From Tenacibaculum agarivorans (GTDB taxonomy: Bacteria > Bacteroidota > Bacteroidia > Flavobacteriales > Flavobacteriaceae): a DNA stretch of 64,000 bases. Made by a program: the position numbers and the translations under genes. This document shows positions 42,900-52,631 of this stretch, one piece after another. Each line of letters opens with the position of its first letter. Position 1 is the stretch's first letter. The DNA lies in contig NZ_MSMP01000002.1 in the NCBI RefSeq assembly GCF_001936575.1, positions 1-64,000 on the forward strand, given 5' to 3'. The notes beneath the pieces were generated by a model, which was given only the letters and a program-made list of their open reading frames with translations, was not told the origin of the DNA and made no database searches.

Positions 42900-45626
42900 A
42901 TGAAAATTCCATCTAAATACAACGCCAGCGAAATAGAAAGTAAGTGGTACGATTACTGGATGAAAAACAATTATTTTCATTCAGAAGTAGATGAAAGAGA
43001 ACCGTATACCATTGTAATTCCTCCACCAAACGTCACAGGAGTCTTACACATGGGGCATATGTTAAACAATACTATACAAGATGTTTTAATCCGTCGTGCT
43101 CGGCTACAAGGTAAAAACGCTTGTTGGGTTCCTGGAACTGATCATGCATCTATTGCTACAGAAGCTAAAGTAGTAGCGAAATTAAAAGAGCAAGGAATAA
43201 ATAAAAATGATTTAACTCGAGAAGAATTCCTAAAACATGCGTTTGAATGGAAAGATACTTATGGGGGAATTATTTTAGAGCAACTAAAAAAATTAGGGGC
43301 TTCATGTGATTGGGAACGAACAAAGTTTACCATGGATGATGATATGAGCGAAGCTGTTATTAAAGTTTTTGTGGATTTATATAATAAAGGATATATCTAC
43401 AGAGGTTTCCGAATGGTAAATTGGGATCCTGAAGCAAAAACAACGTTATCTGATGAAGAGGTAATATATGAAGAGCGCCAAGGAAATTTATATTACTTAC
43501 AATATGATATTGTTGGTTCAGAAGAAAAAGTAACTATAGCAACTACGCGTCCAGAAACTATCTTAGGAGACACAGCTATCTGTATCAATCCAGAAGATGA
43601 ACGTTTTACGCATTTAAAAGGAAAGAAAGCGATAGTACCTTTATGTAATCGAGAGATTCCAATTATTGAAGATACTTATGTAGATGTTGAGTTTGGAACA
43701 GGATGTTTAAAAGTAACACCTGCTCATGATGAAAATGATAAAGTTCTTGGAGATAAGCACAATCTTGAAGTAATTGATATTTTTAACGAAGATGCATCTT
43801 TAAACTCTTTTGGATTACATTACGAAGGTAAAGATCGTTTTGTTGTACGTAAAGAAATCTCAAAAGAACTTGAAGAAAAAGGGTATTTAGTAAAAATAGA
43901 GCAACACACTAATAAAGTAGGAACATCTGAAAGAACAAAAGCTGTTATAGAACCTAGATTATCGGATCAATGGTTTTTAAAAATGGAAGATTTAGTTAAA
44001 CCAGCTATTGAAGGAGTGTTAGGTGAAGATAGGGATGTGAAATTATATCCTAGAAAGTTTGAAAACACGTATCGTCACTGGATGGAAAATATCCGTGATT
44101 GGAATATTTCTCGTCAGTTGTGGTGGGGACAACAAATTCCTGCTTTTTATTATGGAGACGGTAAGGAAGATTTTGTGGTAGCACAAACCAAAGAAGAAGC
44201 ATTAGAGTTAGCTAAAGAAAAGACTTCAAACGCTCAGCTTCAAGCTTCAGATTTAAAACAAGATCCAGATGTGTTAGATACATGGTTCTCTTCTTGGTTA
44301 TGGCCAATGTCTGTTTTTGATGGAATTCGTAATCCAGAAAATGAAGAAATCAACTATTATTATCCAACGAATGATTTGGTAACTGGTCCAGATATTTTAT
44401 TTTTCTGGGTAGCACGTATGATTATTGCAGGTTATGAGTATAAAGATGTTCGTCCATTTGAAAATGTATATTTAACAGGTTTAGTACGCGATAAACAACG
44501 TCGTAAGATGAGTAAGTCTTTAGGGAATTCTCCTGACGCGTTGAAGTTAATAGAAGAATACGGAGCAGATGGTGTACGCGTTGGGTTGTTATTAAGTTCT
44601 GCTGCTGGTAACGATTTAATGTTTGATTTTGATCAGGTTGATGAAGAAGGTAAAGTATTAACTAAAAAAGAAATCTTAGCTAGAGAAGAAGAAGGTTTAC
44701 CAAAAATGTATGTTTCACCACTTTGTCAGCAAGGTAAAGGATTAGGAAATAAAATTTGGAGTGCCTTTTATTTGACTAATTTATGGGAGGTTTCTAGTGA
44801 GTTTGTACAACCTCAATCGAGTAAAATTGCTTTAGATTGGTATAAAGCTAAATTCCAAAAAGTGGTAACAGAAATTGAAGATCATTACAGTAAGTATAGA
44901 TTGAGTGATGCTTTAATGGCAATTTACAAGTTGATTTATGACGATTTCTGTGGTTGGTTGTTAGAAGCAGTTAAACCTGCATATCAACAACCTATTGATA
45001 AGAAAACATACGATGAAGTAATTTCAATTTTTGAAGATAACTTAAAGATATTACATCCGTTCATGCCATTCGTAACAGAAGAAATTTGGCAATCTATATC
45101 AGAAAGAAAACCAGAGGAGGCTTTGATAGTTGCAAAGTACCCTTCAATAGATAAGGATGCTAATGAAATTTTAATTGCAGAATTTGATTTTGCAACGGAT
45201 ATTATTTCTGGAATAAGAACCATTAGAAAAGAGAAAAATATAGCATTTAAAGATGAAGTGGAACTTTTTGTAGTAAATCATGAAAAGTATACTAAAGATT
45301 TTGATGCAGTAATTCAAAAGTTAGTTAATGCTTCTGTAATAAATTATGTGGAAGAAAAAGTAGATGGAGCTTCATTTAGAGTAAAATCAAATGAATATTT
45401 TGTGCCAATTGCTGCTGATAATATTAATGTGGAAGAAGAAATTAAAAAGATTACTGAAGAACTCAATTATACAGAAGGCTTTTTAAAATCTGTTCAAAAG
45501 AAATTATCGAATGAAAGATTCGTAAATAATGCTCCAGAACAAGTAGTAGCTAATGAAAAGAAAAAAGAGGCAGATGCGCTCGCAAAAATTGAAACACTCA
45601 AGGCCAGTTTAGCGGCATTGAAATAA
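42900..45626 (+). CDS. valS: Valyl-tRNA synthetase
   Basis: 908 residues. The class I signatures are intact: the HIGH-type PPPNVTGVLHMGHM near the start and KMSKSLGNSPD near residue 540. The editing domain is visible (TTRPETILGDTAI, GTGCLKVTPAHD), and a C-terminal coiled coil of about 65 residues (EEEIKKITEELNYTEGFLK onward) is typical of ValRS. I chose ATG 42900; an ATG at 42861 would add 13 unrelated residues. A TATTTTTG box (42817-42824) is a likely promoter. A terminator follows. Confidence 0.97.
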   Translation: MKIPSKYNASEIESKWYDYWMKNNYFHSEVDEREPYTIVIPPPNVTGVLHMGHMLNNTIQDVLIRRARLQGKNACWVPGTDHASIATEAKVVAKLKEQGINKNDLTREEFLKHAFEWKDTYGGIILEQLKKLGASCDWERTKFTMDDDMSEAVIKVFVDLYNKGYIYRGFRMVNWDPEAKTTLSDEEVIYEERQGNLYYLQYDIVGSEEKVTIATTRPETILGDTAICINPEDERFTHLKGKKAIVPLCNREIPIIEDTYVDVEFGTGCLKVTPAHDENDKVLGDKHNLEVIDIFNEDASLNSFGLHYEGKDRFVVRKEISKELEEKGYLVKIEQHTNKVGTSERTKAVIEPRLSDQWFLKMEDLVKPAIEGVLGEDRDVKLYPRKFENTYRHWMENIRDWNISRQLWWGQQIPAFYYGDGKEDFVVAQTKEEALELAKEKTSNAQLQASDLKQDPDVLDTWFSSWLWPMSVFDGIRNPENEEINYYYPTNDLVTGPDILFFWVARMIIAGYEYKDVRPFENVYLTGLVRDKQRRKMSKSLGNSPDALKLIEEYGADGVRVGLLLSSAAGNDLMFDFDQVDEEGKVLTKKEILAREEEGLPKMYVSPLCQQGKGLGNKIWSAFYLTNLWEVSSEFVQPQSSKIALDWYKAKFQKVVTEIEDHYSKYRLSDALMAIYKLIYDDFCGWLLEAVKPAYQQPIDKKTYDEVISIFEDNLKILHPFMPFVTEEIWQSISERKPEEALIVAKYPSIDKDANEILIAEFDFATDIISGIRTIRKEKNIAFKDEVELFVVNHEKYTKDFDAVIQKLVNASVINYVEEKVDGASFRVKSNEYFVPIAADNINVEEEIKKITEELNYTEGFLKSVQKKLSNERFVNNAPEQVVANEKKKEADALAKIETLKASLAALK

Positions 45627-45640
45627 AAATTAGATATAGA

Positions 45641-45670
45641 AAAAGCTCAAGAAATTGAGCTTTTTTTTTG
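45641..45670 (+). terminator. Rho-independent terminator after valS
   Basis: AAAAGCTCAA, a 4-nt loop, TTGAGCTTTT and a long T run. Confidence 0.92.
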
Positions 45671-45720
45671 TGCATTTTATAAATTGTTTAGTAAAATTTT
45701 AAGAAAATTTAATATTTTTT

Positions 45721-45750
45721 TTGCAAAATGAACAAATAGAATTAAGTTTG
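45721..45750 (+). promoter_or_regulatory. Consensus promoter of the right-hand surface operon
   Basis: TTG at 45721-45723, exactly 19 nt, then TAAGTTTG at 45743-45750: a full match to TTG-N19-TAnnTTTG. It lies between the valS terminator and the ATG at 45796, giving a leader of about 40 nt, and no terminator interrupts the next 18 kb. Confidence 0.75.
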
Positions 45751-45795
45751 TTAACCAGATAAGAAAAATTACAATCCCTTAAGACCAAATAGACT

Positions 45796-48700
45796 ATGAA
45801 AAAAAATGCTTGCCTATTTTTTGTATTCCTATTTTCTATAGTTAAAATTTATAGTTATAGTCCTATTGATAGTTTGTTAAATATAGACATCAATAAATCT
45901 AAGAAATTAAATTTTTCCCATACCAGTAGGGGAGAGTTTGATTTTAACTATGTAGAGGAGAATTATGCCAAAGACCCTAAAGTTGATAGTATAGTTACCA
46001 AAGCCAAAGATATTTTCAAATCAATACAAGAAACAGGAAGCTATGTAAGTGTTCTTGGAGCTGATGATATGATTTCTTTACCTGTTGGGGTAAAGAAAAA
46101 AGTGGGGAAATTAACCACAATTATGGGGGTTAGTGAAGCACGATTCCATCCTAACTACACAGAAGTTACACTATTTGTAAAACTGATCTTACCTCAATCT
46201 GGAGCAAATGGAAAACAAAAAGAAATATTTTTTGGAGCTGATAATGTTAAAATTTCACATTCTGGAGGAATTTATGGCGATATGAATATTTCCTTACTAG
46301 GCGATATTGCAATACCTATAAATGGAAACAAAGCTTTATTAGAATTAAAAGGAGGTTTCAATATGAAAACTGGAGTAATCGATGATAAAACTTATGTTAC
46401 CATTGATTGTTCTGGAATTAGAGAAATAGGGATAGCGGCAGATGTTATTTTTTCAAGAGATTTATTAGAACCTTTACAAGCAGATTTTACACCAATTAAA
46501 GATGAAAAAGTTAAAGTAAAAGGTTCATTCCAAACAGTAGTTAAAGATTGGAATGACATCTTAGCTGAAGTTACGATTAATTATCCATTTCAAATTAAAA
46601 ACGAAAAGAGTACTACAGGTAAAGGAAAAGCAGGACTAGTTTTTGAAGTGAGCAACGCTATTTTTGATTTTAGTGATTTAAGAAACTCTGAGAATATGCA
46701 AATCTCAGATAGTTATAAAGAAAAATATTTAATTCCGGGTAATGAAGATCTTTGGAGAGGGGTTTATATTCAAGCAATAAAAGTTAGTTTGCCAAAGGAG
46801 TTTCAGGAGAACGGAAGTAATAAAAGAGTAACTATTGGTGCTGAAAATCTTTTGATAGATTCAGAAGGAATAACTGGAGAATTTTCTGCAGAAAATGTAC
46901 TGGATTTAGATAAAGGAAATGCTGCAGGGTGGCAATTTTCAGTAAAAAGTTTATATGCAAATTTAGAAGCCAATAAACTTATTGGTGGTGGTTTTGGAGG
47001 TCATATTGTGTTACCCGTTTCTAAAGAAGTTACACAGCAACAAGTGAATTCATTGTCTGAAGAAGAATTAGCTAAAAAAGCAATAAAATATACAGCAGTA
47101 GTAGATGTTGAAGAAGAAGAATATAGTTTAACGTTAGAGCCTTTAAAGCAATTAGAATTTAACGTTTTTAAAGCAAAAGCAACATTAGAATCTAATTCTA
47201 AGATAGAATTAAAAGTAGCAGACGGTAAATTCAGACCGAAAGCTATTCTTCACGGTAATTTAAACATCAATGCAAGTAATGCTGAATTAGAAAATGGTAA
47301 AAAAGGAATTGTAGATTTCAAAGGAGTAACATTTGAAAATTTACAATTACAAACGGAATCACCTTATTTTTCTGTAGATTATATGGGGTATAGTGGAGAA
47401 GTAAAATTTGCTAGATTCCCAGTTACTATTTCAGAAATTGGCGTAACTGCTAACGATACAAAAGCTTCTTTAAAGTTTGCTATAGATGTAAATTTAATGG
47501 GGAAAGGATTTGCGGGAGGAACTAAATTAGATATCGTTGGTAAATTTCAACAAGAAAGCAATGTTCAACGTTGGAAATTTGATCGTGTAAATATTGAAAG
47601 AATAAACATAGCAGCAGACTTAGGAGCTGTTAAGTTCAAAGGTTTAGTTGATATTAAAGACGATGATCCGGTATATGGTGATGGTTTTTATGGTGAATTA
47701 GAAGCAGATTTCAATAAAATTAATGTAAAAGCAACTGCATGGTTTGGAAAAACTGATGTAAGATACTGGTACGTTGATGCGTATGCAGATTTATCTTCTT
47801 TACCTACTAAACCAATGATTGGCCCAGTGGAAATCAATGGATTCGGTGGAGGAGCTTATTATCATATGACTAAGAAATCAAATCCTCCTAAATTGGTATA
47901 TGAAGGGAAACCAGTTAAAACACCTGGACCACCTTCAGGAATGGATTATGTTCCAGATTCAAATTCTGGTTTAGGTTTTAGAGCCATGCTAGGTTTTGCC
48001 TTAGGAAATGAAAAAGCTTTCAATGGAAAAATAGGTTTCGAAATGGCCTTCAATAAATCAGGAGGATTAAATCGAATTTTATTCTTCGGAGAAGCGCATA
48101 TCATGAAAACTATCGACTTTAAGTTTGGAGATAAGTTTAAAAAGAAACTAACAGCTATGCAGGACAAAATCAATGATTTTGGTGAAAACAATCCTGCAAT
48201 ACAAAAGCTTAAAGAAACCAACTTAGTTGAATATAGTAAAGTGTCTTTCCCTCAAAATGGTTTAACATTTGATGCAGGTATCGATGCTCATTTCTCTATG
48301 GAAATGGACTTTGTGAATCGTTCCTTCCATGCTGAAATGGAAGTCTATTTGAATACACCAGGAAATTTCTTTAGTGGGGTTGGACCTAGAGGTAGAGCAG
48401 GATGGGCAGTTTTCCATACAGGTCCGGATGGTTGGTACATTCACATGGGAACTCCTAAAGATAGAATTGGATTACGAGTAGGAATCGGATCATTCAGTGT
48501 AAAAGCAACTACATATTTAATGATTGGAGATAAAATTCCAGGTAGTCCACCGCCACCACAAGCTGTTGCAGATATTCTAGGTTTACAATTGGATAATCTA
48601 GATTATATGAGAGACTTAAATGCATTAGGTGATGGTAGAGGTTTTGCTATTGGAATGGATTTAAGTGTGGATACAGGGGAAATGTCATTCTTAGTTTTCT

Positions 48701-50499
48701 ATGCGAGGTTTAGAGCTGGACTTGGTTTTGATATTATGATTAAGGATTATGGAGAAACAGCATGTAAAGGAAGCGGACAAATTGGAGTCGATGGATGGTA
48801 TGCTAATGGTCAAGCTTATGCATATTTAGAAGGAGAATTAGGTATAAAAATTAATCTATGGTTCTTAAAAACAAAAATTCCAATCATTAAAGCGGGAGCA
48901 GCTGTACTGCTACAAGCAAAACTACCGAACCCCTCATGGTTTAGAGGTTATGTTGGAGGACATTTTAGTGTATTAGGAGGATTAATTTCTGGTAAATTTA
49001 GATTTAAAATTGAGTTAGGGGATGAATGTGAAATTGTTGGAGGTGCTCCATTAGGAGGATTGAAAATTATTTCAGGGGTAACTCCAGATGATGGCGCTGC
49101 AGAAGTAGATGTATTTGCTACACCACAAGCAGCCTTTAATATGAAAATCAATAAACAATTTGATTTAGAAGATGATTCAGGAGTAAGAACTTATCGAATT
49201 TTATTAGATGAATTTACGGTTAAGAAAGATGGAAACGATATACAAGGAGAATTAAATTGGAATGAATCAAAAGATGTAGCTAATTATATTTCTTTTGATG
49301 TATTACCTCCTAAATCAACTATTAAAGTTAAAGTAGCTGTAAGTTTTCAAGAATTAAAATCAGGTACTTGGGTTACTTTATTACACAATGGTAAAAAGGC
49401 GCAAGAAATAGAAGAAAGAACATTTACCACAGGAGAAGCACCAGACTATATTCCTATGGAAAATATAGTATATACCTACCCAGTTGTTGAGCAGAAATAT
49501 TTTTATCAAAAAGAGAGTAATACGGGGTATACTAAATTAAAAAGAGGTCAACCTTATTTATTTAGCCCTGAAACCAATTGGAGTCAGAAGGTAAGATATA
49601 CAAGTGAAGATGGGCAATCATCAATAAATAATGTTTCTTACGATAAAGGAGGAAGGCAAGTGAATTATGATTTTTCTAGATTCTTGAATTCTAAAAAATA
49701 CACACTTACTATTATCAGTTTACCTCCGGGGACAGATGCAGGAGAAAATGCAACAACCTATACTGAAGTGGATACCGGTAAGCAAGAAGGAAACTCAGTT
49801 AAAGTCCGAAATAAAAATGTTCAGAATGTAGTCAATAATGATGCGGAAACACAAGTGTTACAATTTGAATTTACTACAAGTAAATATGATAAATTCTCAG
49901 ACAAATTGAAGGATAAAGACATTATTCAACATTATTTAGAGCCTATTTATTCTGATGTTCATGCCATCCAAACTGATGTAGAAGATTCTGAGCGTTTAGA
50001 TGAATTAGAGTTAGAAGGAGGAGATTATACTGGACGTGAACCATTAGTAAGAGTAGAAGCAGTTTTAGATGATAGTTACTATAAAGACAGAATTTTCCCT
50101 TTAATTTATAAAAACTATCCTTTAGAGCCTGAGTTTACTGTTAGTAGAAATACAGACGAATTAGGATTACCTCCTAAAAAAGCAGTAGATATTTTAACAT
50201 GGTATGTGCCTTATCTAAAGCAAAATCCAACATATTCTTTATTAGATAGAAGAATACCATTCAGATATCATTTACCATACTATTACAAAAAAGATTTTGT
50301 AGATATTCAATACAAAGTAGTGAATAAGTACTTAAACGAACCGGAGCAATATGCCTCTCAAATTAGTAAGTATAATTATATCATTAATGGGGTTTTTCCA
50401 GCCATAAGAAGTGGAAAATACAAAGTGAAAATGCAATATGTTTTACCAGGAGATAAAACAGGATCTAATTACATATTTAAATACAAAAATCCGTTTTAA
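45796..50499 (+). CDS. Very large secreted beta-rich protein of unknown family (1567 aa)
   Basis: Signal peptide (about 1-22). From ~140 to ~410 two similar modules can be seen (FFGADNVKISHSGGIYGDMN and IGAENLLIDSEGITGEFS), sharing a GA-x-N-x-x-I-x-x-x-G-G/I-x-G core. Residues ~480-1090 are a long series of strand-forming segments rich in Gly, Asn and aromatic residues (GPVEINGFGGGAYYHM, GRAGWAVFHTGPDGWYIHM, GQIGVDGWYANGQAYAYLEG), as in repetitive beta-helices or large barrels. An Ig-like unit opens at ~1095 (ISGVTPDDGAAEVDVFATP). I see no T9SS sorting domain, so it may stay in the periplasm or outer membrane. It heads the operon and its stop overlaps the next start (TTTTAATG). I do not recognise the family. 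Confidence 0.85.
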   Translation: MKKNACLFFVFLFSIVKIYSYSPIDSLLNIDINKSKKLNFSHTSRGEFDFNYVEENYAKDPKVDSIVTKAKDIFKSIQETGSYVSVLGADDMISLPVGVKKKVGKLTTIMGVSEARFHPNYTEVTLFVKLILPQSGANGKQKEIFFGADNVKISHSGGIYGDMNISLLGDIAIPINGNKALLELKGGFNMKTGVIDDKTYVTIDCSGIREIGIAADVIFSRDLLEPLQADFTPIKDEKVKVKGSFQTVVKDWNDILAEVTINYPFQIKNEKSTTGKGKAGLVFEVSNAIFDFSDLRNSENMQISDSYKEKYLIPGNEDLWRGVYIQAIKVSLPKEFQENGSNKRVTIGAENLLIDSEGITGEFSAENVLDLDKGNAAGWQFSVKSLYANLEANKLIGGGFGGHIVLPVSKEVTQQQVNSLSEEELAKKAIKYTAVVDVEEEEYSLTLEPLKQLEFNVFKAKATLESNSKIELKVADGKFRPKAILHGNLNINASNAELENGKKGIVDFKGVTFENLQLQTESPYFSVDYMGYSGEVKFARFPVTISEIGVTANDTKASLKFAIDVNLMGKGFAGGTKLDIVGKFQQESNVQRWKFDRVNIERINIAADLGAVKFKGLVDIKDDDPVYGDGFYGELEADFNKINVKATAWFGKTDVRYWYVDAYADLSSLPTKPMIGPVEINGFGGGAYYHMTKKSNPPKLVYEGKPVKTPGPPSGMDYVPDSNSGLGFRAMLGFALGNEKAFNGKIGFEMAFNKSGGLNRILFFGEAHIMKTIDFKFGDKFKKKLTAMQDKINDFGENNPAIQKLKETNLVEYSKVSFPQNGLTFDAGIDAHFSMEMDFVNRSFHAEMEVYLNTPGNFFSGVGPRGRAGWAVFHTGPDGWYIHMGTPKDRIGLRVGIGSFSVKATTYLMIGDKIPGSPPPPQAVADILGLQLDNLDYMRDLNALGDGRGFAIGMDLSVDTGEMSFLVFYARFRAGLGFDIMIKDYGETACKGSGQIGVDGWYANGQAYAYLEGELGIKINLWFLKTKIPIIKAGAAVLLQAKLPNPSWFRGYVGGHFSVLGGLISGKFRFKIELGDECEIVGGAPLGGLKIISGVTPDDGAAEVDVFATPQAAFNMKINKQFDLEDDSGVRTYRILLDEFTVKKDGNDIQGELNWNESKDVANYISFDVLPPKSTIKVKVAVSFQELKSGTWVTLLHNGKKAQEIEERTFTTGEAPDYIPMENIVYTYPVVEQKYFYQKESNTGYTKLKRGQPYLFSPETNWSQKVRYTSEDGQSSINNVSYDKGGRQVNYDFSRFLNSKKYTLTIISLPPGTDAGENATTYTEVDTGKQEGNSVKVRNKNVQNVVNNDAETQVLQFEFTTSKYDKFSDKLKDKDIIQHYLEPIYSDVHAIQTDVEDSERLDELELEGGDYTGREPLVRVEAVLDDSYYKDRIFPLIYKNYPLEPEFTVSRNTDELGLPPKKAVDILTWYVPYLKQNPTYSLLDRRIPFRYHLPYYYKKDFVDIQYKVVNKYLNEPEQYASQISKYNYIINGVFPAIRSGKYKVKMQYVLPGDKTGSNYIFKYKNPF

Positions 50500-52607
50500 T
50501 GTTGAAGAATAGTAAGTTATATAAATCAGTAATACTTTTCATAGTAATGCTATTTTGTTTTGAAGGAACATTGTATTCACAATCGAAAGAAGACAAGAAT
50601 TCAATCATGGTATTAGCTAGACCTCATACTAGTAATAAAATTATGTTACGTTGGGGACCAACAACACCTATATCGTTCAGAAAGCTAAATAAACATGGTT
50701 ATAAATTAGTTAGATATACCATCAGTATTAGTGGTACTACTTTATCTAAACCTATAGTAAAAGATTTAGGAATTTTTAAACCTGCAAATCCTGAAGAATG
50801 GAAAAAAGTAATTGAAACAAATAATAATGCAGCCGTAATGGCGCAATCTATTTTTGGAGAGGATTTTGATGTTGAAGGAGTGGGTACATTACAAGGAATC
50901 ATAAATATGTCTCAACAGCAAGAGCAACGATTCACTTGGGGATTATATGTAGCTGATCAAGATTTTGAAGTAGCAAAGTTAGCAGGATTAGGATATGAAG
51001 ATACTGAGATAAAATCGACAGAAAAATACGTATATAAAGTCTTTTCATTAGTTCCAAAAGAAGAGATGGATATTAAAGATGGTGGTGTGTTTGTCGGTTT
51101 ACAAGATTATCAGACTTTACCTAAACCATTGGACTTAGCTGCAATATTTACAGACAAAAAAGTGATGCTAAATTGGAATTATGCTATTCATAAGCAAGAA
51201 TATAATAGTTACCAAGTGGAAAGGTCTGAAGATGGTCAAAATTTTGAGCCTGTAAATAAATTACCTTATACAACACTAAATAGTGGAGGTAGAATAGATA
51301 CTAAACGAATTTATTATGTTGATTCTATAACTAATAACAAAACGTATTATTACAGAGTAAAGGGAAAAACTCCATTTGGAGAATTTAGTCCACCTTCAGA
51401 TGTAGTTTCTGGTGAAGCAAAAAAAGTTCTAGCATATGTGCCTAAAATCTCAACTAAAGAAATTGTAAATGATAACAAAAGTGTAATTCTTGAATGGACA
51501 TTTCTAAAAGAAGGGGAAGAATTTATCAATGGATTTGAATTAAATAGAAGTGATAAAGCTAATGGAAATTATGTTACTGTTTTAAGAAACATTTCTGCTA
51601 AAGCAAGAAAACTTAGATACGATAATTTAGATCCAACGAACTATTTTACTCTTACTGCAATAGGAAAAGAGGGAAATAGTAGAACTTCTTATCCTGTACT
51701 AGTTCAACCTATAGATTCAATCCCACCATCAAAACCAGTAGGATTACAAGGAAAAGTGGATAGTTTAGGAGTGGTAAGTTTATCATGGACATCTAATGTA
51801 GAGTTAGATATGTTAGGGTACCGAGTATTTAGAGGAAATAATAAGAATGAAGAATATACCCAAGTAACCGTGGCACCTCACCAAGCGACTACTTTTTATG
51901 ATAGTATAGCCGTTAAAAACTTAAATGATAAAGTTTTTTATAAAATTGTAGCAGTAGATCAACGATTTAACATGTCTGAATATTCGGATATTTTAACTTT
52001 AGATAAACCAGATTTTATTCCTCCAAATGCACCAGTCATAACTTCTTATAAAGTTAAAAAAGAACAAGTATTCTTAACATGGGCAAATAGTAGTAGTACT
52101 GATATAGTGAAGCATGAAGTGTATCGAAAAGAAAGAGATAGTATCAACTGGAAGTTAATAGAGACTGTTCTTATGCCTAAAGATACTGTAAAAAAAGAGT
52201 ACACAGATTGGACAGATACAAATATAGAAGGAGGTAAGGATTATCAGTATGAAATTAGAGCTGTAGATGATAGTAATTTAGTGTCAGAGAATAACGACCC
52301 TATTACTATCGAAGTACCAAGATTTAAATTGATTTCAGGTATTAAAAATTTTGGAAGTTATGTCGATAAAACAAATAATTTCATAGAGCTGTACTGGAAG
52401 GTAATTGATAAAGAAAGTATAGTTGAGTTAATGTTATACAAAGGAGCTAAAGGAAAAAAAATGTCATTACTACGTAATGTACCACCTGATTTTAATAGAA
52501 TTGTAGATAACGATATTAAGCCAAATAATATATACTCATATATACTTCGGCCGGTGTTTATTGATGGAAGTTTAGGTCAAATTAAGAAAATAGAGGTGAA
52601 ATATTAA
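50499..52607 (+). CDS. Secreted protein with tandem fibronectin type III domains
   Basis: 702 residues. Signal peptide to about 27 (TLYSQ). Residues ~30-195 form a special N-terminal domain. Four or five fibronectin-III-like domains follow at roughly 205-300, 310-405, 410-505, 508-605 and 612-700; typical strands are VMLNWNY, YYYRVKGKTPFGEFSPPS, VVSLSWTSN, YRVFRG, FYKIVAVD and VFLTWAN, with prolines at the joints (DSIPPSKPVGL, DFIPPNAPVI). No T9SS sorting domain is visible. The start overlaps the preceding stop by one base, so the two are co-translated and probably act together on the cell surface or in the periplasm. Confidence 0.85.
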   Translation: MLKNSKLYKSVILFIVMLFCFEGTLYSQSKEDKNSIMVLARPHTSNKIMLRWGPTTPISFRKLNKHGYKLVRYTISISGTTLSKPIVKDLGIFKPANPEEWKKVIETNNNAAVMAQSIFGEDFDVEGVGTLQGIINMSQQQEQRFTWGLYVADQDFEVAKLAGLGYEDTEIKSTEKYVYKVFSLVPKEEMDIKDGGVFVGLQDYQTLPKPLDLAAIFTDKKVMLNWNYAIHKQEYNSYQVERSEDGQNFEPVNKLPYTTLNSGGRIDTKRIYYVDSITNNKTYYYRVKGKTPFGEFSPPSDVVSGEAKKVLAYVPKISTKEIVNDNKSVILEWTFLKEGEEFINGFELNRSDKANGNYVTVLRNISAKARKLRYDNLDPTNYFTLTAIGKEGNSRTSYPVLVQPIDSIPPSKPVGLQGKVDSLGVVSLSWTSNVELDMLGYRVFRGNNKNEEYTQVTVAPHQATTFYDSIAVKNLNDKVFYKIVAVDQRFNMSEYSDILTLDKPDFIPPNAPVITSYKVKKEQVFLTWANSSSTDIVKHEVYRKERDSINWKLIETVLMPKDTVKKEYTDWTDTNIEGGKDYQYEIRAVDDSNLVSENNDPITIEVPRFKLISGIKNFGSYVDKTNNFIELYWKVIDKESIVELMLYKGAKGKKMSLLRNVPPDFNRIVDNDIKPNNIYSYILRPVFIDGSLGQIKKIEVKY

Positions 52608-52631
52608 TCAACCAAAAAATCAATCTCCTTA

